Below, piece by piece: positions 59,168 through 64,000 of a stretch of DNA of 64,000 nucleotides (position 1 is the stretch's first letter; every line of letters begins with the position of its first letter). Where the stretch lies: the NCBI GenBank assembly GCA_020634755.1, contig JACKBC010000018.1:54587-118586 (forward strand), given 5' to 3'. The notes under the pieces were generated by a model. The model did not search any database. It was not told where the DNA came from and was given only the letters and a program-made list of their open reading frames with translations. Made by a program: the position numbers and the translations under genes. Source of the stretch: Caldilineaceae bacterium (GTDB taxonomy: Bacteria > Chloroflexota > Anaerolineae > Caldilineales > Caldilineaceae).

Positions 59168-59938
59168 ATGAATGTACTTGAGCTATTTCGCCTGGAAGGC
59201 AAAACCGCGCTGGTTACGGGCTGCAAACGCGGCATTGGCAAGGCCATGGCGCTGGCCTTGGCCGAAGCCGGGGCAGACATTATTGGCGTCAGCGCGTCGC
59301 TGGAATTGAGCGGCAGCCAAGTCGAACAGGAAGTGACCGCGCTGGGCCGCCAATTCCAAGCATATGCCTGCGACTTTGCAGATCGCCGCGCGCTCTATGC
59401 CTTTATTGCTCAAGTCAAGGCGGATTTTCCGGTGATCGACATTCTGGTCAACAACGCCGGCACGATTCTGCGCAAGCCCGCGGTGGAGCATCCCGACGAA
59501 TATTGGGATCACATTATCGAGGTGAACCTCAATGCGCAGTTTGTGTTGAGCCGAGAAATCGGCAAAGAGATGGTGGCCCGCGGCCGCGGCAAAATCATCT
59601 TTACGGCGTCGCTGCTCTCGTTCCAGGGCGGCATTACCGTACCGGGCTATGCCGCGGCCAAAGGCGGCATTGCCCAGCTCACCAAGGCGCTCTCTAACGA
59701 ATGGGCGGGCAAAGGCGTACAGGTCAACGCCCTTGCCCCCGGCTACGTCCGCACAGACAACACGCAAGCGCTGCAAGACGACCCGGCGCGCTCCCAGGCC
59801 ATCCTCGACCGCATTCCCGCGGGGCGCTGGGGCGAACCCGATGATTTCAAAGGGCCGGTTCTCTTTCTGGCATCCGACGCGTCCAATTTTGTCACCGGCG
59901 AACTGTTGACGGTAGACGGCGGCTGGATGGGGCGCTAG
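59168..59938 (+). CDS. kduD: 2-deoxy-D-gluconate 3-dehydrogenase-like SDR
   Basis: 256 residues from MNVLELFRLEGKTALVTG, with AGAGGAAAG upstream. Short-chain dehydrogenase: NAD motif TGCKRGIGKAMALALAEAGA, NNAG in ILVNNAGTILRKPAVEHP, the catalytic Ser in FTASLLSFQGG, and YAAAKGGIAQLTKALSNEWA with Tyr and Lys. The N-terminal FRLEGKTALVTG and the RIPAGRWGEPDD end are KduD-like. It would interconvert 3-deoxy-hexulosonates and KDG-type acids in pectin/uronate use. Its stop lies 3 bp from the stop of the convergent permease gene, with no terminator between. Confidence 0.87.
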   Translation: MNVLELFRLEGKTALVTGCKRGIGKAMALALAEAGADIIGVSASLELSGSQVEQEVTALGRQFQAYACDFADRRALYAFIAQVKADFPVIDILVNNAGTILRKPAVEHPDEYWDHIIEVNLNAQFVLSREIGKEMVARGRGKIIFTASLLSFQGGITVPGYAAAKGGIAQLTKALSNEWAGKGVQVNALAPGYVRTDNTQALQDDPARSQAILDRIPAGRWGEPDDFKGPVLFLASDASNFVTGELLTVDGGWMGR

Positions 59939-59941
59939 GCT

Positions 59942-60850
59942 TTAGCCCTTCAATCCACTCAACGCCACGCCCTGTACAATGTGGCGCTGCAGGATGAGAA
60001 AGAGAATAATGACCGGAATAATGGCCATGGTTGACCCCGCCATTTGCAACTCAAATTGGTTGCTTTCCTGCACGCGCAGGTTGGCAATGGCAATGGGCAG
60101 CGTCCACATTTCACGATCGGTCAGAATCATGATGCCCCACAGCAGATCGTCCCACGCCCAGTCGAACACAAAGATGGCCAGCACGGCCATAATGGGCTTG
60201 GAAAGCGGCAGGATGATGCGCCCATAAACCCCCAAGGCGGAACAGCCATCTACCGTTGCGGCGTCGATCAGCTCATCGGGGATGCCCAACATAAACTGCT
60301 TGGTCAAAAAGATGCCAAAGGTGCCGGTGAGGAAGGGAATGATCATCCCGCCGTAGGTGTTGAGCAGGCCGGCCTTGGCAATGAGCACGTAGCGCGGAAT
60401 CAACGTGAGGAAGCCAGGAATCATCATGGTGGAGAGCAGCAGCATGAAAACCAGATCGCGACCTGGCCAGCGCAGCTTGCCAAAGGTATAGCCCCCCCAA
60501 GTACAGGTCAATATATTGGCCACCGTAATGGTGACGGTAATGAGCAAGCTGTTGCCAAAAACGCGCCAGAATTTCATGGCGTCGATGGCTTCGGGATAGT
60601 TGCTAACGCGCCAAATTTCGGGAAAAAAGCGCAGTGGGATCGCCGAAATTTCGGCCTGATTCTTAAAGCTGGCCAGCACCATCCATATGCCGGGCGTCAC
60701 CATAAAAAGCAGCCCCAGCAGAATGATGGCCCATAGCGTAACTTGACCGCTAAACCAGCGGAGCGCGCGTCGTCGTTTTACGGAAACGATCTGTTCCTTA
60801 TAGGAATTACTTTCCAATGGGGTAGAAGTGCTAGTAGTGCTTGCAGACAT
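59942..60850 (-). CDS. sugar ABC transporter permease (MalG type)
   Basis: 302 residues from MSASTTST, with AGAGGGAA upstream; the frame is open further but is not protein-like. Six membrane segments starting VTLWAIILLGLLFMVTPGIW; signature MVLASFKNQAEISA; EAA-type loop IPDELIDAATVDGCSALGVY with ILPLSKPIM; ends HIVQGVALSGLKG. It is third in the unit binding protein - MalF-type - MalG-type. As in the first transporter locus there is no ATPase. Confidence 0.93.
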   Translation of the reverse strand: MSASTTSTSTPLESNSYKEQIVSVKRRRALRWFSGQVTLWAIILLGLLFMVTPGIWMVLASFKNQAEISAIPLRFFPEIWRVSNYPEAIDAMKFWRVFGNSLLITVTITVANILTCTWGGYTFGKLRWPGRDLVFMLLLSTMMIPGFLTLIPRYVLIAKAGLLNTYGGMIIPFLTGTFGIFLTKQFMLGIPDELIDAATVDGCSALGVYGRIILPLSKPIMAVLAIFVFDWAWDDLLWGIMILTDREMWTLPIAIANLRVQESNQFELQMAGSTMAIIPVIILFLILQRHIVQGVALSGLKG

Positions 60851-60896
60851 TGCGTCGTTCCCTCTATTTATACACCGCGCTGTTTGAAAACGCAGG

Positions 60897-61835
60897 TTAA
60901 TAATAAGATTGCAGTCCGCCCTCACGGAAGAGCCGCAACTGAATCAGCGTAATCACCAGAATGACAACGAAAAGTATCACCGCTAGCGTGGTGGCATAGC
61001 CAAAGCGCATAAACTGAAAGGCTGTCAGATAGACCCAATAGACAACCACATTGGTGGCATTGGCCGGTCCGCCTTGCGTCATAATAAAAATCGGCGAGAA
61101 CACTTGCAAACTGCCGATGACGGTGACAACGATGACAAAAAGCAGCGTGGGCTTGAGCAGCGGTAACGTGATTTTCCAAAAACGCTGCCAAGCGGTGGCG
61201 CCATCCATTTGCGCGGCTTCATAAAACTCTTCGGGGATGGCCTTGAGACCGGCCAAAAAGATGACCATGTACCAACCCAACCCTTTCCAAATCACCATCA
61301 GGCATATGGAATAGAGCGCGATATTAGGATTAATCAGCCACTTAACAGGGGGAATGCCCACCATGCCCAGGACCTGATTAATAAAGCCATAGCGCGGCTG
61401 ATACATTAGCCCCCACAGCAGCGACATAGCCGTCATCGGCAACATAACGGGTAGATAATAGGTTGAGCGTACAAACCCCACAAGCTTGGTTACACCATTG
61501 AGCGCCAAGGCCAACAGCAAACCCACACCCACACCGCACAGCACAACGACAATGGCATATGTTGCTGTATTGCGAAAAGAACCCAGAAATTTTTCATCGC
61601 CGAAAGCTTCAGTCACGTGGGAAAGCCCCACAAATTTTGCTTGCGAAAGTGGGCCAAAACCATTCCAATCGTAAAACATCATCAGCAGTGATGCTAAGAT
61701 GGGACCGAATACAAAAATCGTAAAATAGATCAGAATCGGAGCAGCAAACAGCCAACCGGTGAGGCCGCGCCGAAAGGAGCGGCGCCGCCAAAAGGGGGTG
61801 GTTCCTGTGCGAGGCGCCAACGTTGCAGTAGCCAT
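60897..61835 (-). CDS. sugar ABC transporter permease (MalF type)
   Basis: 312 residues. Membrane segments begin GLTGWLFAAPILIYFTIFVF; the EAA loop is IPEEFYEAAQMDGATAWQRF with WKITLPLLKPTL. It ends 46 bp before the MalG-type start. The upstream gap to the binding protein (250 bp) contains an 11-bp inverted repeat and a family A element, so expression of the permeases may be lower than that of the binding protein. Confidence 0.93.
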   Translation of the reverse strand: MATATLAPRTGTTPFWRRRSFRRGLTGWLFAAPILIYFTIFVFGPILASLLMMFYDWNGFGPLSQAKFVGLSHVTEAFGDEKFLGSFRNTATYAIVVVLCGVGVGLLLALALNGVTKLVGFVRSTYYLPVMLPMTAMSLLWGLMYQPRYGFINQVLGMVGIPPVKWLINPNIALYSICLMVIWKGLGWYMVIFLAGLKAIPEEFYEAAQMDGATAWQRFWKITLPLLKPTLLFVIVVTVIGSLQVFSPIFIMTQGGPANATNVVVYWVYLTAFQFMRFGYATTLAVILFVVILVITLIQLRLFREGGLQSYY

Positions 61836-61894
61836 ACGACTCCTTTCACTCTTGTAGCCAAAATGCGGCTAATTCGATGGGGCTTTGTAGCGAT

Positions 61895-61945
61895 GTTCAA
61901 CCGGAATACAGGGAATGGAATGTCTCCCCTGAGATCCGGTTGAAC
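61895..61945 (-). promoter_or_regulatory. inverted repeat between binding-protein and permease genes
   Basis: GTTCAACCGGA (61895-61905) and TCCGGTTGAAC (61935-61945) are exact inverses around a 29-base loop. It could be an RNA hairpin stabilising the upstream message, or a two-half-site operator. It lacks a U tract. Confidence 0.5.
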
Positions 61946-61961
61946 CTATTTTGTTCATCTA

Positions 61962-62048
61962 ACTTATGTTACGCAAGCCTAGAGGAAAGTCGGCTCGCCG
62001 ACGTTCCTGTTGCTCTCTAGCAGACTGGCTGTCGCTGCGTAACGTGAG
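61962..62048. repeat. dispersed inverted-repeat element, family A, copy 4
   Basis: Almost identical to copy 1 at 1721-1808 although 60 kb away: ACTTATGTTACGCAAGCCTA, GAGGAAAGTCGGCTCGCCGA and CGTTCCTGTT are shared exactly. It lies 38 bp past the binding-protein stop. Confidence 0.9.
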
Positions 62049-62086
62049 CATCTGATACAAAACCCCATCGAGTTAGGCCAATCAAG

Positions 62087-63451
62087 TTACGCAGTGCGCG
62101 AACCGTCCGTGCGCTCGAGAATTTCGTCCAGCGTAGTTTGCAAAGAGGCCAGCGCCGGCTCCACGTCATCCTGTTGGAGCATCACAGCCTGGACGGTTTC
62201 GCTGATCGCCGTACCAATTTCGCCATCACCCAGCACTTTCAAGCCAGGGTGCATGCGCGTAATCGGCGCCGTCTGGGCCGCATAGCCGTCCATCATCGCC
62301 TCAGACCAACCAGGAATTGGCGTTGGATAGTTCAGCGGGGCCGGCAGGGAGCCAATAATTTCCACAATAAAATGTGAGAAAGGCATTCCCGGCTCGTGCA
62401 TCATCCACTGCATAAAAGTATCGCTTTCGGCGGGATGTTCTGAATTGCGCTCGGCCACCAGTTCCCAGCCGCCCGATTGCACCACAGGCGAAATGCTTTC
62501 GGCGGGACGTACATATACAACGCCCAGGTCTTCATAAACATCCTCGGCGCCACCATCGCGCAGGTTGATAAAGGGGAACCAAGGTTCAATTTCGCCCATA
62601 ATGGCCAACCCCTGCTGCCACGCCTCGGTAAAGCCCAAATCGCCCACCTGCGTCGAACCATCGTCCACCATGCCGCGCCACCAGCCCAACGCCGCGGCGC
62701 ACTCAGGTGTATCAACCATGATCTTGCGCGGAATGTCGCCTTCAAACTCATACATTTCGCCACCAAAGCGCCAAATAATACCCGGGAAGTGGAAGCTGGC
62801 TGGGTAGTTGTCATACCACTGGGTAAAGCCATAGTACTTCTGCCCATCTGCCTCGTGGGTCAGCTCTTTGGCCAATGCACGAATTTCTTGCGCCGAGGCC
62901 GGAATCTCCGTGACGCCTGCCGCTTCCAACATGGAGCGTCGATAGATGAGCGCCGGGGCTTGATGCTCGGTGGGATACCCCCAGACCTTGCCCTGGAAAG
63001 ACATGCGCTCAATGGTGGAATCCAAATAGTGTTCGCGCACATACGCCTGCTCTTCATCCGGCAATTCACGAATGACCTCATTGGTGGCCAACTCCAAAAT
63101 GGGAATCGACGTATGATATACATCTGGCGCTGTACCGGCCATACGCGAAGCAGTCATCTTTTGGCGATATTCGCCGCCCGGGACCGTCTCAATGGTCACG
63201 CTAACGCCATCATCCGGCCCCTGTTCACTGTTATATGTATCAATCAACTCCTGTGCACGCTCACCCGTGGCGCCACCCCAGTGGAACCAGATGGTTAGCT
63301 CGGTGCCGGCAGCAGCAGGGGCCGCTTCACCGCCTTCAGATGAAGAAGCGGCTGGCGCTTCGGACGCGGGCGCCGGCGTACAGGCAGCCAACGTCAACCC
63401 GACTCCAGTAATGCCCAATGCTTTCAACATTTCTCGTCTGGACAACTTCAT
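62087..63451 (-). CDS. sugar ABC transporter substrate-binding lipoprotein (Tat-type signal)
   Basis: 454 residues from MKLSRREMLKALGITGVG, with AGGAGGAGTTCC upstream; the frame is open 72 codons further through a family B repeat and is rejected there. SRRE with a hydrophobic stretch and LAAC form a Tat-type lipoprotein signal. A Ser/Ala/Glu-rich linker follows, then LTIWFHWGGATGERAQELID and PDVYHTSIPILELATNEVIR, family 1 solute-binding protein. First gene of the second transporter unit; uronic acid-type ligands are inferred from the nearby uxuA and kduD. Confidence 0.92.
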   Translation of the reverse strand: MKLSRREMLKALGITGVGLTLAACTPAPASEAPAASSSEGGEAAPAAAGTELTIWFHWGGATGERAQELIDTYNSEQGPDDGVSVTIETVPGGEYRQKMTASRMAGTAPDVYHTSIPILELATNEVIRELPDEEQAYVREHYLDSTIERMSFQGKVWGYPTEHQAPALIYRRSMLEAAGVTEIPASAQEIRALAKELTHEADGQKYYGFTQWYDNYPASFHFPGIIWRFGGEMYEFEGDIPRKIMVDTPECAAALGWWRGMVDDGSTQVGDLGFTEAWQQGLAIMGEIEPWFPFINLRDGGAEDVYEDLGVVYVRPAESISPVVQSGGWELVAERNSEHPAESDTFMQWMMHEPGMPFSHFIVEIIGSLPAPLNYPTPIPGWSEAMMDGYAAQTAPITRMHPGLKVLGDGEIGTAISETVQAVMLQQDDVEPALASLQTTLDEILERTDGSRTA

Positions 63452-63493
63452 GGAACTCCTCCTTTGGATTTGACCGGAAATTGAGTAGAAATT

Positions 63494-63577
63494 CAGTAGA
63501 TCGCAGCGGCAAGACATAAGACCGGATTCCCCAATCGAGACCGACGCCTGAATTGCCAACACCTTTGCGGTGTACTG
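63494..63577 (+). repeat. dispersed inverted-repeat element, family B
   Basis: 84 bp from CAGTAGATCGCAGCGG to CCTTTGCGGTGTACTG, interior CAATCGAGACCGACGCCTGA. It occupies the promoter region of the binding-protein gene. Confidence 0.88.
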
Positions 63578-63632
63578 ATTTTGAAATATCAAATTGCGGG
63601 GGCTTAGAAAATCGCGTAGAACACTTTCTGAT

Positions 63633-64000
63633 TTACCAATGTTCTGCGCCCAACAGCTTGAGACCAAGCTCAGTCAATTCAGCTGTCTTGCCATATTTTT
63701 GCTCAATCTGGCGCGCGTCGCCAGGGAAAGCCTTGCCGCGCGGGGGGAGCCGCTCTTGCCAGGCTTTGACACGATATTGGCGCTCTTCTTCATCGCGCGG
63801 TGGAGACATGGTAATGTACTGAGCCAAACGGGGACGATTGCTGCGATTGCGGCTGTTGCCGTGGGCCAGCATGCTGTTCCAGATAAGCAGATCGCCCGCC
63901 TGGCCGGGGATGGTCTTGATCTCCAGCCCCGCGGGATCGGGCTGGCGCGGATTGCGGTCCGCGGGCTGGGTTTTGACCCACTCCTCAAAGAAGCGATGAA
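63633..64000 (-). CDS. phytanoyl-CoA dioxygenase-like protein, C-terminal part (5' end outside window)
   Basis: The frame is open to the window edge (HRFFEEWVKTQPADRNPRQP upstream of any start), so the gene is partial: about 122 residues are seen. IPGQAGDLLIWNSMLAHGNS with its distal iron-binding His, and RSNRPRLAQYITMSPPRDEE containing the 2-oxoglutarate-binding Arg, are typical of PhyH Fe(II)/2-oxoglutarate oxygenases. The N-terminal HxD is outside the window. It lies upstream of the second sugar transporter on the same strand and might hydroxylate a related compound. Confidence 0.82.
   Translation of the reverse strand, partial: HRFFEEWVKTQPADRNPRQPDPAGLEIKTIPGQAGDLLIWNSMLAHGNSRNRSNRPRLAQYITMSPPRDEEERQYRVKAWQERLPPRGKAFPGDARQIEQKYGKTAELTELGLKLLGAEHW

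Overview
The window reads as a chromosomal segment of a heterotrophic Chloroflexota bacterium, probably of the Anaerolineae/Caldilineae type. This is inferred from gene content only: a 7TM sensor, DUF2079 and DUF2085 membrane proteins, a Spondin-type secreted protein with a Thr/Pro linker, Tat-type lipoprotein sugar-binding proteins, and many ATPase-less sugar ABC transporters. There is no rRNA, no CRISPR array and no recognisable transposase. One tRNA, tRNA-Thr(CGT), is present.

Layout. 0-5 kb: end of a LysM/L,D-transpeptidase, a kinase-less 7TM-PAS sensor, a threonine-dehydratase-like enzyme and the tRNA. 5-12.6 kb (minus strand): efp, ruvA, a response regulator, then ruvC, yebC and pyrG, all three broken by frameshifts, then an ECF sigma factor with a membrane partner. 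13-20.6 kb: alr, rpsT, DUF2085, a small thioredoxin-fold protein, a CcdA that appears circularly permuted, an amidohydrolase and zwf. 21-32 kb (plus): a pectin/arabinan locus with a LacI regulator, binding protein, two permeases, a rhamnogalacturonan-lyase-like protein, a GH51 arabinofuranosidase and a GH127 beta-L-arabinofuranosidase. The last two are frameshifted. 32-43 kb: Spondin-type protein, mevalonate kinase, glycerophosphodiesterase, Mrr-like nuclease, DUF59, methylmalonyl-CoA epimerase, HD protein, methylmalonyl-CoA mutase, recR, ybaB and dnaX. 43-44.5 kb: a small accessory island with a nonsense-interrupted VapB-type antitoxin and an AT-richer HEPN-like gene. 44.7-52.7 kb: purH behind a ZTP riboswitch, a heparinase-like protein, a dienelactone-hydrolase-like protein and a DUF2079 protein. 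52.7-64 kb: a hexuronate-type locus with an HpcH/HpaI aldolase, two Gfo/Idh oxidoreductases, an amine oxidase, UxuA, KduD, a second ABC transporter and a phytanoyl-CoA-dioxygenase-like protein at the edge.

The two sugar loci fit together. Pectin side chains (arabinan, rhamnogalacturonan) and uronates would be bound outside, imported through two MalFG-type permease pairs that must borrow an ATPase from elsewhere, and fed to UxuA/KduD/aldolase and zwf. Propionyl-type carbon could enter through the methylmalonyl-CoA genes.

The most striking feature is the intergenic space. It is filled with at least eight families of short palindromic or inverted-repeat elements, most 30-140 bp. Two families have nearly fixed lengths (about 87 bp and 84 bp) and recognisable terminal inverted repeats. 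They look like MITE- or REP-type elements, sometimes nested, sometimes flanking a single gene, sometimes supplying a ribosome binding site. Frameshifts are concentrated at 8.8-10.6 kb and 27.5-34.5 kb. Several sit in homopolymers and hit core genes, so consensus errors are at least as likely as real decay.
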